This document shows, piece by piece, positions 22,289 through 35,119 of a DNA stretch of 43,823 nucleotides (positions are counted from its first letter, which is position 1; the number at the start of each line of letters is the position of its first letter). Source of the stretch: Gnetum montanum (taxonomy: Eukaryota; Streptophyta; Gnetopsida; Gnetales; Gnetaceae); assembly GCA_015680685.1 (NCBI GenBank), contig MNCI01003588.1:194327-238149 (forward strand). The letters run 5' to 3'. The notes under the pieces are model-generated. The model was not told the origin of the DNA, ran no database searches, and worked only from the letters and a program-made list of their open reading frames with translations. Position numbers and translations under genes: made by a program.

Positions 22289-23496
22289 TGTAACAATTGA
22301 AAACGTCGGTGGCTAGAATCATTGAGGGGTCAATGGACGCATAGCTTAAATGTCACCTTCACACAAGGGCCTTGCTAGAAACAAAGGGAAAGAACCCTAA
22401 ATGGTCTTGTTGATTAAATAGGGACTTTGCCAATTGAAACTGAGGTAGTGAGTACAACCAAGGGGTGGCATGGTTAGCCAAAATGTAAGTGCAAACAACG
22501 CAAAATAGTCTTATGTGTCAAAGCAATGCTTCGTAGTGCTATGTGTAGAGTGTAGCCATGGAATGGGGGCAAGAATAACTAAAGGTTTTGATTAAAATGA
22601 GGATGTCAACCCACAAAGACTACCACCTGAGCATAGTACAACATGACAATGCATGAAAAAGTACAGAAATATGCAAGAAAAATGCAAGAAAATGCTAGAA
22701 ATGGGAGAGAAAAATGGAACACCGTCCCAAATGAAAGCATAGTTAACTCCAAAAGTGTCTCAGAAGCTACATAGTATACAATAAGCATAGTGGGAGCATA
22801 GTCACAGTCTTGGTGATGTTAGGCCATGAATTCTGACGCTCGCCATGATGAACCATGTCTACTAGGTTGGCCACTATGATGTATCGTGGGTTGTGGTGTC
22901 CTATGAGGCTACGGTGGGGTTGCGGTGGATTGTAGAATGCAACTCTACCTCTCTATCAATGCATCTAGGTCTCATTTTTCCAAAGATGCTCAGTGTCGAA
23001 TGCCAAATGTCAAGTGCTAAAAATGCTCATGTCCAAGGAATGCTAACCACTTGGAAATGCCAACTATTTGAGAATGTCAACCACCTGGGTATGTAAACTG
23101 CCTAGGAATGACAACCACTTGGGAATGCCAACTACCTAAGAATGCCAACCATTAAAACGTTGGGGGTCTAGGGGTATTTATAGGACTAGGGTTAGCACAA
23201 AACATAGATTAAGTGCCACATGGCAGTGTGGTAGATGGAACTATGAAAAAAATTCACAAAATTTTCTAAGTCTGGAGGTGACGAAAAAAGTTCAAAAATT
23301 TTCTAACTTTAGTTGCTACGCTCACCTCATGTTACGTGTGGGACATGTAACTCAGTAGTTAGAAAAAAATTGTAAAACTAGTAATTGGAGCTAACTACAC
23401 TCAACACTTAGAAAAATTTGGGCAAAGTGCCACCATTTTGACACTTAGCCAAATTTGCAATTAAGATGCCAAGACCCAAAATTTGGTGGTGTTTCA
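22289..23496 (-). mobile_element. Solo LTR of the Ogre/Tat-like family
   Basis: Plus-strand ends TGTAACAATTG and TTTGGTGGTGTTTCA, flanked by the 5-base duplication ATCAT (22284-22288 and 23497-23501). Removing it rejoins ACCATCATTGACTCC, which aligns with ACCATTGTCAACTCC in the intact exon of element A. It is homologous to 16230-17968. A solo LTR arises by recombination between the two LTRs of one element. A minus-strand TATA box lies at 23182-23175. Confidence 0.9.
23039..23150. repeat. 17-base minisatellite in the solo LTR
   Basis: Six to seven copies of AATGCCAACCACTTGGG-like units lie just downstream (minus strand) of the TATA box, so in the transcribed leader of the LTR. Units differ at 2-5 bases. 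Elements A and B have only scattered AATGCCAA traces at this place. Confidence 0.7.
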
Positions 23497-25005
23497 ATCA
23501 TTGACTCCTTTAGTAGTGACATTTGCAAGTTCATCACCCAAGTACATAGTGTGAGGTAGTGCTTGACCTCAGTGAGGCCTTCTTAGTGATGGCCCATTAA
23601 TTGTTGATAAGATGAGCAGGGAGGTCGACCATATAGGGGAGATTGAGAACTAGTTGGAAGCCACCCAATCTCACAGGGGAATACTAATCAAGAATGTGCT
23701 TATGCCTAAGGTATGGGACCTCTACCCTATTTTTTGCACTTGTGCCTTCTCAAAATTACTCTCCCAAGGAAAGATCCTTGGAGTGGAATAGACATGGATG
23801 ATGCAAGAGGTGCTACTAGAGCGCACAAGGTTGAACTAGGCTATCTATATTGCAACTAACTTGCATGTAGAGATCTCTAGGCTATGGTTTAACATCCTGC
23901 TGAGATCCCATGTTCACTTCGCATTCTTCATAGGGTACTTAAGAAGGTTCGTAGAGCATTTGGTTATGTGTGATAATGGGCATTGGATGGTGCAAGATCA
24001 AGAGTAACTATTCAAACCATGGATCAAGTGCCTATTTATGACCACATGGGCACAAGACCCCCTAGAGGAGATCGATGACTTGTTATTGGTAATGATTAAA
24101 GGTCCCATGGGGCAATCACATTACCTGTGGGATAGCATGGGTGAGGGTCCTCTAATTGGCACTGGAGACATGAACAAGGTAGACAACTACATTGCAGAGA
24201 TGGTGGGATCATCTAAGGTAAAGATTAAGAGGCCATGTCCCATAGAGGAGACTACCCCTAAGGTCAAAATACTAAGCAACAAGAAGATCCATATCAAGTT
24301 CCAAAGCTTGCACATAGAGGTTGCAAGTTAGTATGCGTAACTTGTTAGATACATTTATTGTATTAATATTTTTTTATATTTTTATATTTTTATGCTATGC
24401 TATTAACCAATACTAATGTGCTATGCATATGCATTGATTATAGAGACTATAGAAAGGACTACCAGAGCAATGGCTGAGGTGGTAACAGAAGGAGCACACC
24501 CTCAAGATAAGGAGGGGGAGGCTCATGGAGATGAGCTACCTAAGGCAACAGAGATCCTCAAACAGTTGGAGGAGGGGTTTCTCTACCCTGATGGGGGTGA
24601 TTTTGATTACCTATTTGATGGTGTGCAGCTAGGGTGAACCCCCTACACTCATACTTGAGGGCTTGCTTGGTAACTATCTTGGATTACCATTTGTTATTGC
24701 CTTTTACTCTATCATCTCTGGTTGTTTGGTTATATGTTGATCGCATTGTTGTGTTACAACCTTAGATGTTCCTGCTAGTGGTCCCACCCTTGCCTACTAC
24801 ATGGAGCCATGGGTAGACATGCTTGATAAATTTACCTTCATGGAAGGCATTGTGGAGGACATGGTAGAAAATTTGCAATAAGTAGATCTGAAGCTCGGTA
24901 TGTTTACTATGTTTCTTTGCTTAAATTTGCTTTACCGATTGAATATTTAGTTTGTGGCTAAGTTTAATTGCTTGTTGCATGCTAATAGGTTCTAAGATTT
25001 GGTGG

Positions 25006-25850
25006 CGATAAATCATGTTTTTCATACACTTTGATATCAGAGTGGCTGCAATATCGGGTACATGATATCAGGTATGTGATATCGCAACCCAGGATGCGAT
25101 ATTGTACATTTGATATTACAAGGTTACTCTTGGGTCTATAAATACAACCCCTGAGCGCATGATTGAGAGTAGTTTTTAGCAATCAAGTAGCGAAACTCTT
25201 GTAGTTTATTCATTTGAGAGTTAAAATATTTTCCAAGTGCTCGTAGCAAGAGATCTAAGTGTGAACGAATCTTTATTCAAGCATTGATGTACCTGAACAC
25301 AACATTGTGTTGGCAATAAAGATGAACTCTTTGATTCATCCTTGCAACACTTGAGAATTTTCTTCTTGTGCATTTATATATTGTGATTTCATGCAGTAAT
25401 TAAATTTCATTCATTAAGCAATTGATTAAAATACATAAGCACGGCCCCTTCGAACATACATGTGACACTTGGTAGCTTAGAAACGGTTAGCGTTTGACAA
25501 CCTAGTAGTGTTTACATAAAGTTCAGGATGTGTTTAGGAAGTGGGAATGGTTACTTATGTTAGGATAAATTAGATCATAGTTTTCTTAACACTTTATCAC
25601 TCTCACTTTAATTCTTGTTCTAGGTGAGTAAATTGATAAAACACAAAATAATAAAAATCTTATACCTCAGTCACACTCAACCATACAATTGCATTCCACA
25701 AGTGGGACTGGGAAGACAATGAATGGACAACACACATGCACTGTTTAGCTCTATCATACTTGGTAATTAAAGTCTATAGAATTTGACCAGATCGCACATG
25801 AACGCCTATGATTTGTATGGTTGGGCGTAGGGGTATCTCGCCACTCATCA
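25006..25850 (+). repeat. 5' LTR of the nested Athila-like element
   Basis: 845 bp. The decayed start CGATAAATC corresponds to TGATGAG in the left-hand element, and the end is CTCATCA. It contains a GATATC array (25032-25119), TATA box TATAAATA (25137-25144) and AATAAA (25315-25320). It pairs with 34259-35119. Confidence 0.85.
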
Positions 25851-25851
25851 T

Positions 25852-25870
25852 TGACACAATTGTCAAGGAC
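25852..25870 (+). other. Primer binding site, decayed tRNA-Asp type
   Basis: TGACACAATTGTCAAGGAC, one base after the LTR. It aligns with TGGCACTGTTGCTAGGGAC of the left element and with the Athila tRNA-Asp site. Confidence 0.65.
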
Positions 25871-26015
25871 TTTAGTTCTATGTGTGCTATCTAAATCGAC
25901 TGAAACTTAGTAACCTCATTGTTTGAACCCTAAAAGTCAAATGCTATGAAAAAAATTAAAATTATAATTAAATTAAACTTTAACTGCGCACTGACTATAA
26001 GTTCATTAACATAAA

Positions 26016-28500
26016 ATGTCTTCTTCTCATAGGAGCCTATATTTACCCAGGGTAGACCAAGTGCCTCAGTAATATTGAGTGGTATATGCTCATCCCAATG
26101 AGTATGTACCAGACTTCACCTTCATCTTGCATCAAGATGAAATGTTGTAGTGGCACGACATGGAAGGCAATATTGTATTGCCACTTGATCGATCTATTTT
26201 AGCGATGCTCTAGCTAATGCTCGCACAACATGGGCTTCAACAGCTTTATGGAGAGAATGAGATGTGAGATCCCGATTCAAGGGATTATCATCCCACGAAA
26301 GCACAAAGGTTAAGGGATCATCAACTGGAGCATCAACACAAGCTTGTGAAGGGCAAGGGGTCAAACACCTTTCCACCTCCACTTGGCCCATTAGATGGAG
26401 GTGGCCACTTCTTTAGTGATTCTCCTCTCTTTGACTTTGTTCAGGGGGCCCTCAACTAGAACATGTAATCCACAATTCATAATCCAAGTTTTGGTCAAAA
26501 TAGACCCAATGAAAAAAATGGATCTGGAGAGGCAAGTTATGATAAGAGGGAAAAGGAGGTCACGATTGTGATTGTGGTCACTAGCATTGAAGGAAGGATG
26601 ATAGGCATCATCGTGGAGAAAGTTCTCCTTCCTCTTCCACTTCATCATCTCCATCTTCTTCTTCATCTAGCTTAGATCATGGGTGTATAGGGAATAATCA
26701 TGACAGAGGTGACCGACAGGACCAGAAGAATAGAAGGGACCATCGGGACAGTTGTGACTAGAGAGGTGGACAATCCAGAGAGATCCATCACTAAGAAATA
26801 AGGTCTAGTAGAGAACATCATAGGCACCATCACCATAGCCTTGATGAACATTTACTTGCCACTTGGGGCATGTTAAACATAGCAGAGGCTATGAGGATTC
26901 CAATAAGGCACATAAAGGATAGTAGAATAAAGAGGCTAAACATGAACAACATCCCTTGATTTGAGGGAGGATACAATGTTAATCTATAAAATCATCTCTA
27001 GGCCTTCTAGGATCCATGTGTCTTGCAGAATATTAAGAATGATTAGAAGAAGCTGAAATTATTTCCAAGGACACTCATAAAGGAAGCAAAAAATTGGTAT
27101 CGATCCTTGGAACTAGAATTAATCAGCTAATGGAGTACAATGTTAGAATTGTTCAATAAAAAAGATCAAACATACTCCTGAGTGTCTAATCTGAGGAAGC
27201 AGATCCAAGGATGGAAATAAGAAAACCATGAGCCCTTGGATGCCGCTACTGGCTAATACTATTCTTTGCTACATAGGTGTTTTGGCCATGGATACTCTAA
27301 ACTTGATCAACTTCACCATATCATAAACAAGTTGTGGTTTGAAATAAGGAAAACCCTTGGCATTTATGCCCCAGGAAGATTGATAGAGTTAAGTGCCTAT
27401 TAGATCTAAAAATTAATTGAGCAGATAGCCAAGGAGGAGGAGGAATTAAGAAAGTGAAAAAGTGCAGAGGAATATAAATGGGACCCTTCTATCCGAAAAA
27501 GGAGGGTTCAATTTTGTGATAGTGAGGATGAATTAACCAGAGATGAGATGACTAATCAAAAAACCTTGCCACTCTAGAAATTGCAATCTGAAATCATGGC
27601 TAAGGTTGACCAATTATGGAACTCTATGGACAACAAGTTTTAGGATGTCTTAAAAATTGCAGAAGAGTCTAAGGAGCAAAGTGGTGAGCATGAGTACCAG
27701 AGACATAAGGAAGCTGTATGTGCTATATCTAAAGGTAAGGGTAAAATGGCTATGATAGAGATGGTTGCATAGACTAACTTAAATAATGATGGCGGGTGTG
27801 ACATCTACCAATATGAACATCCCAAGGGATGTTGTCCAATTGTGTCACACTTGTAGGAATCTGGGGTGTATGCATTACATCCATGGCTTGCATAAAGGAA
27901 AACCCCCAAAATATTTTCTTATCCACAAGGAAACACTCAACAGTTCCACCAACCATAGCAATACTATCCAAGTGTAACTCCACTACAACCCTACGAATTG
28001 TACCAATAGTGGCAGCAACCACAATCATGGGCATTGGCACCTCCAAGATAATAGTACCCTTACCAATAACCAGATCGCTCTGGTTACTATGTTTAGCAAT
28101 CTTCATCTCCATAGGACTCCCCTAGTCATGTTGCCACTTACCAACCTCACCACTATCCTCCTGAAGTATACCAATTGCCCTATCCAAGAAGTGATGCCAC
28201 TTACTATCCTCATGCTCCTCCTATCCCTACACCTACCCCTCCATCTCCTGCATAGTTACCACCTGATCCATCTATGTAGGGTGAATTTCCTACCAAACTA
28301 TAGCAAAGAAATGCTATGAGGGTAGTTAATATGCAACTAGATAACCCATCAAGTGGGTCGGGACCATGAACAAAGAAAAGACCTTTCTTCTAACCTCATA
28401 GTCCACCAAAGGCCTCAGACACATTAGTGGGTGGTAACCCTGCTCTTCCACCTTCCTGTGTCTCACCTTTATCTATGTCCCCTTTAAACCAAAATCCCTC
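26016..28500 (+). pseudogene. gag: Gag of the nested Athila-like element
   Basis: Particle-forming gag, broken by many stops. The ATG at 26016 opens MSSSHRS as in the left element. Shared N-terminal block FTFILHQDE and GNIVLPLDRS near 26120-26200. The retrotransposon-gag core is visible near 27060-27300 (LFPRTLIKEAKNWYRSLE, then LRKQIQGWK). A coiled, charged region follows (EQIAKEEEELRK, RRVQFCDSEDE). The C-terminal 27880-28500 codes a Gln/Tyr/Pro-rich stretch (HYPPEVYQLPYP) rather than a clear zinc knuckle. The region lies upstream of protease in normal order. No single frame survives beyond about 110 codons. Confidence 0.7.
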
Positions 28501-29290
28501 TTGAATCCATATTGTAATATTGAACCATGTTGTATCTAATTGGATTCAAGCTGGTAACCTACCCAGGAAGTTAGCGGATCCTGAGAGTCCCCTAGTATAT
28601 TTGCAAATTGCTAGGAATGAGCCTTGTAAAGCTCTTCTTAACTCTGGTTTTGGTGTTAATTTGATCTCACATGAGATGTACATAATGTGGAACCTTCCTT
28701 CCTTGAAGAAGAGCAACATCTAGCTGGAATTGGCGAACTAGTCCATCACTGTTCCATTGGGATTGGTAGAGGACATCATAACCACCATTTGTGGGTGGTC
28801 ATATCCCACCAAATTCCTAGTAATCTATGTGGAGAACTACAAGGGGGACTTTCCAATTATTATAGGAAGGGCGTGGTTAAGCATTGTTGATGCTAAAATG
28901 GGCAGTAGAGATCTTTCCTTGGAGATATCTAAAGAAAATGAATGTAGAAAGATCGAGAAGAAGAGGGTTCCATGTATCATGTATAATGATTCAGGGTGTC
29001 ATTGTGTGCATAAGTTATAGTTAGTAAAGCAAATATCTATCTTTGTATGCAAACAATGTGCACTAGAAGCTAAAATCCAAAGATGTCTATAGGTAGCAGC
29101 CACAAAATAAGAATGCACCTAGTGGATGATAGCTAATTCTAGCAGTAGTACATTGTGCATTAAACCTACTAAGGGCCTAATGTATGAATATGTTGCAAGT
29201 ATGAATGAACTTGAGCAAGTTCATCACCAGCTCTCTAAAGGAGTAAATGATGATGTCAATTGGGAAGAGTTGGAGATTCTTGACAATTTT
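28501..29290 (+). pseudogene. Aspartic protease of the nested element and linker
   Basis: Protease that would process Gag-Pol. ALLNSGFGVNLIS at about 28630 corresponds to the family active site with D(S/L)GAS; here the catalytic Asp is Asn and the Gly-Ala is changed, so it would be inactive. Then VEDIITTI, YPTKFLVIYVENY, FPIIIGRAWLSIVDA (flap and the ILGRPFL-like motif) and DLSLEIS. The linker 29020-29290 leads to RT. Two frames are needed around 28720. Confidence 0.75.
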
Positions 29291-30323
29291 AAATAAGAGC
29301 CCCTTGAATTGAAAACACTACTGGCTATAATGGAGTATGTGTTCTTAAAAAATGGAAAGTTGATCATTATTAATGCTAAGCTTGTTGTAGAACAAAAGAA
29401 AATGTTGACGAAGGTTGTGGAAAAATGGTCAGTAGCCTTTGCCTAGTCATATTCTGAGCTCATTAATATAGATCCAAGAATATGCTAGCACTGGATATAC
29501 ACTGACCCCACTGTTAAGTCGAAATGATAGCCGTAGTGATGTTTGAATCCCAAATTAAAGTAGATTGTCAAAGAGGAGATTAAATAACTACCCAAGGTAG
29601 GATTCATCTACCTTGTCATAGATAGTGAGTGGGTTAGTCCACTTGTGATCATGCCCAAGAAAGAAGGCAAATGGTAGGTATGCATCGACTTTCGGCTACT
29701 CAACATGGCAACTTTCAAACATCATTTTCCATTACCTTTTGTTGACCAAGTGCTAGACACCACTTCTGGGCATAGTTATTATAGCTTTCTAGATAGTTAT
29801 AGTGGCTATAACCAAATACAAACTGCATCAAAGGACCAAGTGAAGATAACTTTCACAAGTCCTTGGGGAACTTTTGCTTACCATCAGATGTCATTTGGTC
29901 TATGTAATACCTCAGCCACATTTCAATGATTAGTCCTTAGCATTTTCCAATAACAAATCAGTAGTGGGTTAGAAGTCTTCATGGATTACTTTTCTACCTA
30001 TGAAGCTATGTTCAAGCAAGCCCTGGACTATCTTGAGCAAGTGTTGAAGAGATGTGTCAAAATAAACCTCTATCCTAATTGGCAAAAGAGCCATCTTATG
30101 GTCCAGGAAGGCATAGTCTTGGGGCACTATATCTCAAAAGAAGGAATTGAGGTGGACCTTAAAAAAATAAGGGTCATCCAAGGAATAACCTATCAACCCA
30201 AAACAACTAAAGAAGTGTGGTCATTCCTTGTTCATACTGGCTACTACTGGTGCTTCATTGAGAATTTTTCCAAAATTGCCAAGCCATTGGTGGAATTAAC
30301 AAAGAAGGATGCATCGTTCGTCT
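29291..30323 (+). pseudogene. pol: Reverse transcriptase of the nested element
   Basis: RT in order: VVEKWSVAFA and SYSEL near 29420, GFIYLVIDSEWVSPLVIMPK, CIDFRLLNMAT, HFPLPFVDQVL, SFLDSYSGYNQI (29785-29820), TSPWGTFAYHQMSFGLCN and SATFQ. The catalytic YxDD box reads FMDY at about 29978-29990, so the last Asp is Tyr and polymerase function is lost. Then LGHYISKEGIEVD and the connection to RNase H. The sequence follows the Athila-lineage pattern. Stops occur at 29938 and elsewhere. Confidence 0.85.
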
Positions 30324-30775
30324 AGACCCCTGCATGTAAAATAGCATTTCAACAACTAAAGCAAAAGCTTTTTGAAACCCCCATTCTACAAGCACCTAAT
30401 TGGTCCAGGTCATTTCATGTGATGACTAATGCATGAAATTATACTTTGTGGGTAGTACTTATGTAGATGGATGATCAAAAATGTCCATATTATATTCACT
30501 ACATAAGCTAAAGTATTGCAGATGCATAACTGAACTACACCACCACAAAAAAAGGAGTTGATGGCAGTAGTGTTTGCATTAGAAAAGTTTAGGTACTATG
30601 TTTTTGGCTATAAAGTGTTCATGCACATAGATCATAGCACCATCCGATTTCTAATGAATAAACCAATAGTGAGCCCCTATGTCATATGGTGGCTATTGAT
30701 TTTGTAAGAGTTCGATCTCACGATGGTAGATCGAAAAGGTGTGGTAAATGTTATCGCTAATCACTTATCATGACT
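30324..30775 (+). pseudogene. RNase H of the nested element
   Basis: WTPACKIAFQQLKQKL-like start with a stop, then ILQAPNWS, the motif KKELMAVVFALEKFRYYVFG near 30550-30610, IDHSTIRFLMNKP and NVIANHLS. RNase H removes the RNA strand during reverse transcription. Several point stops. Confidence 0.75.
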
Positions 30776-32214
30776 AAGATGGGACGACAAGGAGAAAGAG
30801 AGCCCCTTATTTGATCAGTTCTCTAACAAATCTCTCCTTGTAGGGGTTATCAATGCAGAAATTCGTAATGAACCAAAATGGTAAAAGATCATCCTCACTT
30901 ATTTGCTCAAGCAAGAACTACCGCAAGGGCTGGACACTAGGAAGAAATAATAGTTTCTTCACAAGATCAAGCATTTCATGGAAATTAATTAGAACCTTTA
31001 CAAATTCTATTCCAATGGCTTGGTACATTGGTGTGTCCTTGACAAAGATCAACTACACATTCTCTAGGATGCTCACAATGGTCCTTATGAAGGCCATTAT
31101 GCTGAGAGATGCATAGCCATAAAAATCCTCATGGCAGGATATTATTGGCCAACAATCTTCAGGGATGCACACCAATTCGTCCATGCTTGTGATCATTGTC
31201 AAAGGAATGATAGAATAACAACTCGAATGGAGGGGCCACAGTAATGGATTTAGCCTCTAGATCCATTCAATATTTGGGGCATTAACTTTATGGGTCCTAT
31301 CGCACCTTTATCAAATGAAAGGACATATATCATAGTCAACGTTGACTATTGCACCAAGTGGACAAAAGTAGTATTCATCATCGACTATACATCCACCATT
31401 GTTGCTCAGTTTGTATACAAAAATATCATAAATAGGTTTGGTATGCCTGATGTATTAATTTTTGATAATATAACTCATTTTATAGGTGCCACGTTTTGAA
31501 AACTTATGCAGTGCTTAGGGGTTGAGCACAAACTCACAACACCATATCACCCCCAAGCCAATGGTCAAGCTAAGGTCGCTAATCGGGAGATTACAAAAAT
31601 TCTAATGCACACCATTAGAAAATATTGAATAGACTAGAGCATCAAATTAAATGATTCCCTTTTGGCCTATGGCTCCACATGGAAGCTTCCCATAGGTGAT
31701 TCTCCCTATGAGCTCATTTACAAAAAATTACTAACACTGCCCATCCAATCCGATCTTCGTACACTCTCTACAACCTGTGACCTTGACCTAAACTTAAGTC
31801 TAGCACAAAAAGAACGATTAATGAACCTTAATTTGCTAGATGAAAATTGGTTAATGGTCCTATCATCCAATGTAATGCATAAGGAATTTAACAAGAAACA
31901 CCATGACCTCAAAATAAGAAAAGTCAAGTTTCAACTAGGCAACAAGGTCCTCTATTAGAATCCTACACATGTATCCTAATGAACCAAATTACAAGCATTG
32001 TGGAAAGGACCTTACATTATTGATGAGAAATTTCCATCTAGGGCCATGATTATTTATAAAGCTGATAGCCCAAATAAGAAACAATTAGTTAACATCCAAC
32101 AAGTGAAACCTTTCCGTGAGCCCAAGCCAACCAACTCAATAGATGGACAACCATGCTTAATCTTTCAAATATCCTCCTTCCAATTTAGTCATGGGGGAGA
32201 TGGCCACCCATACT
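30776..32214 (+). pseudogene. Integrase of the nested element
   Basis: HHCC finger near 31070-31205 (DAHNGPYEGHYAER ... CDHCQRN). Core: WGINFMGPIAPL near 31275, where the first catalytic Asp (WGIDFMGP in the family) is Asn; VDYCTKWTKV; FDNITHFIG with the second Asp; HPQANGQAKVANREI with the Glu. C-terminal region: GDSPYELIYKK, WKGPYIIDEKFP and VKPFREPK near 32130. No chromodomain is seen, as expected for Athila. The frame is open in blocks of 70-110 codons between stops. Confidence 0.82.
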
Positions 32215-34258
32215 GACACTTTATGTGGTTCCTCAATATTTTAACTTTTTTTTTTACACATTTTCGATTTTACAACTTTTTGTTTTTATATTCTTTGTTT
32301 TATATCTTTTTGTTTTTCAAGTTATTAATCTTTTCTAAGTTTTTGCTTTACACCATCGTTAATATGTTTGATATTCATTGCATACTCTTTTACTTTCTTT
32401 TATATTTTCTTGTGTTTGATATGTTTCTCTAATATTTCTGCTAATAAGGAGTTAGGTACAATGACAATGTGCTACTTGATGATGATATGTTTCATTTGTA
32501 ATTTGATTCTTGATGTTTGGTTTTTGACTTTGAATGTCGTTACTGATGACTGGGACATGGTTTCTTTTCATGTAACAGGCAGTGAGTCCACATCATTCAC
32601 CCATACACATACTATATGGTTTTCCTTGTTTTGGAAATGTGCAATCTATTTTTTTCATTAATGCAAATTTAATAAACTGGTGACTTGTGTAGTTTCTAGA
32701 ATTGGGAAGGAATCAAAGGTTTGGATAGAGTGTGGCTTCAAAAGGATGTGGTATTCTTTGTAATTTTCTATTTTCCTATGTGTGGGTGTGTTCTCATGAT
32801 CTTCTCATCATTCTGTGTTATTCCACAATAGGCAGTTAAATAAGTCCTTGCATGGTGTGGTCCTCATCAAAACAAAAAGAGATGAGGATTCAAAGCATAT
32901 CCCTTGGACAAAATAAATGCAAAAACATATGGGTCNGAAACAAAAAGAGATGAGGATTCAAAGCATATCCCTTGGACAAAATAAATGCAAAAACATATGG
33001 GTCTTTACATGGTGTGGTTCCCATTCAAAAAAAACACGGAAATTCAAAGCACACCCCTTAAACCAAATAAAAGGGCTACAAACATTGGTTATGGGACTTG
33101 TTTTCTCTCCTCTAGCTAAGGCCCTTTCTCACTTCCTACTTTTTCTCCAATTTGGAATGGTGGTTATTTCGTGGAAGCATTCTTGTGTCTTAGGGGATGG
33201 ACTAGTCTTAGAATGTCGATGCGAAGTCACTAAAAGTGGTTGGTTTTGGTCTAAACTAAGGATGGATCCTACCAAGTCATTTAATCACAAACTCCACAAG
33301 GGACTTCATGTGACCATAATTAGGAACTCCATTCCATTCTCTCTATCATCCATCTATGCTTTTCATGCCTCACCTCACTACCAGTTTTATGTTTTGATTC
33401 AATGTTCCAATTTGATGTGTTGGGTTTCTTAGTCAGTTACTTCTGGATTTTTGTATTTAACTTTCTGTAACCATTAATCATCCATGGTGTCCATGGACGC
33501 CCTGGTTTGAAGTTATGCAAGGGCATAAAGGCTTATGCCTGCTTTGGGGAGGACCCACTTGCATATCTTTTGGTTTGGTTAAGTTACCCTTAGACATTGT
33601 TACAATCAAATTCTTTTTATTTACCCCATTCATGCCATCCAATTGTACGCATCTTCACAACTATTTTTAGTGAATTTCTTCTTTTTATTATTGTGAATTT
33701 CTATACCCTTTTTCTAGTATTCCTTGTGTTAAGCTTTTTTTGAATTTTATGGACTACTCTTAATCCATTCATTAGTCTTCCCACTAACACTATCAAGTAA
33801 CCAATCTATCACAATTACAACTTGGCTAGATAAAATCACTAATAAGACAAGGTATTCTACTGTTATCGGTTACACTTTACATACTAATCCTTGATTTTAT
33901 TGTGATTGTAGTGGGGAGCACACAATTGAAGCAGGACTATCTTCACTAAGGAGGATGCAATAATATCATTCACGGGGGATTGTTCAAGACCACTGGATCT
34001 TTTTTGCCTCTCCCTCATTCTTTTGTTGTCAAGAGGGATTGGATGTCCATTGAATATGAGGGTGTTCTTTCCTGTTGTCATGAACACCCAATTTTGTACA
34101 TAATTATAATGTTGTATGCTCGGGAACTTCTATATTTTTTTGTTTTCTCTATGTCACTCTGCATGTTAGTTTAATAGTCCACACCTCCTAATATATTTTG
34201 TAAAATACTTGTTCCTCTTCTTTTGTACTTGAGGACAAGTTTTCAGTCAGTCATGGGG
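32215..34258 (+). other. 3' spacer of the nested element
   Basis: A T-rich, non-coding 2 kb between integrase and the 3' LTR, the place where Athila elements can carry an env-like ORF. I see no credible one. It contains the N and exact duplication at 32870-33003. Near the end ACTTGAGGACAAGTTTTC (34228-34245) resembles the sequence usually found before the polypurine tract, and TCATGGGG (34251-34258) may be its remnant. Confidence 0.5.
32870..33003. repeat. Exact 66-base duplication around a single N
   Basis: Bases 32870-32935 and 32938-33003 are identical, separated by NG at 32936-32937. Two perfect copies in an old, decayed element, joined by an ambiguous base, look like two contig ends joined without merging their overlap. 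Confidence 0.85.
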
Positions 34259-35119
34259 CTATGAAAAATTGTGTTTTTCATATGCTCTGATATTGGAGTG
34301 GCCACGATATTGGGTACACGATATCGGGTACATGATATCACAACCCAAGATGCAATATCGTACATTCAATATCGCAAGGTTACTCTTGGGTCTATAAATA
34401 CAGCCCCTAGGTACACAATTAAGAGTAGTTTTTGGTAGTCAAGTAGTGAAACTCTTATAGTTTTTTCATTTGAGAGTTAGAATATTTTCCAAGTACTTGC
34501 AACAAGATATCTAAGTGTGAATGGATCTTTATTCAAGCATTGATGTACCTAAACACAGCATTGTGTTAGCAATAAAGATGAACTCTTTGATCCATCCTTG
34601 CAAAACTCAAGACTTTCCTTCTTATGCATTTATATATTGTGATTTTGTGAAATTTACATTAATGTTATTTATGCAATAATTAATTTTGATTTGTTAAGCA
34701 ATTGATTAAAATACACAAGCACAACCCCTTCGAAAATACATGTGACACTTGGTAGCTCGGAAACAGTCAGTGTTTGACAACCCAATAGTGTTTACGCAAA
34801 GTTTAGGATGTGTTCGAGAAGTGGGAATGGTTACTTTTGTTAGGCTAGATTAGATCATAGTTTTCTTAGCAATTAATCACTCTCACTTTCATTCTTGTTC
34901 TAGGTGAGTAAATTGATAAAAAAAAAATAATAAAAATCTTACGCCTCAATTACACTCAACCATACAATTGCATTCCATAAGTGGGATCAGGAAGACAACA
35001 AATGGACAACATGCATGCACTGTTTAGCTCTAGTGTACTTGGTAATTAAAGTCTACTGAATTCAACTGGAATGCCTGTGATTCTTATGGTTGGGTGTAGG
35101 GGTACCTCACTGTTCATCA
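34259..35119 (+). repeat. 3' LTR of the nested Athila-like element
   Basis: 861 bp, start CTATGAAAAATTG, end TTCATCA. GATATC array 34288-34375, TATA box 34393-34400, AATAAA 34571-34576. It pairs with 25006-25850. Confidence 0.85.

Larger units (their letters stand above)
25006..35119 (+). mobile_element. Complete nested Athila-like Ty3/gypsy element
   Basis: A full element of 10114 bp with two LTRs, primer site, gag, protease, RT, RNase H and integrase, then a 2-kb 3' spacer. The 5-base duplication GGTGG flanks it (25001-25005 and 35120-35124); removal restores TTTGGTGGGATCC, matching TTCATTGGGATCC in element A's intact exon. Protease-RT-RH-INT order and motifs, tRNA-Asp-type primer site and long 3' spacer point to the Athila lineage. 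By eye its LTRs differ at roughly one base in seven or eight over 170 aligned bases, nearly all transitions, so the insertion is old. Confidence 0.88.

Noticed and set aside
27774-28125. Long overlapping frames on both strands
   Set aside because: They are shadows of the Gln/Pro-rich gag C-terminus of the nested element.
32223-32661. Hydrophobic frames that might be an env-like protein
   Set aside because: The stretch is extremely T-rich, so Phe/Leu-rich frames are expected by chance; no signal peptide plus ectodomain arrangement is seen.
32917-33432. 171-codon open frame
   Set aside because: It crosses the N and the artefactual 66-base duplication, matches nothing, and lies in the non-coding 3' spacer.
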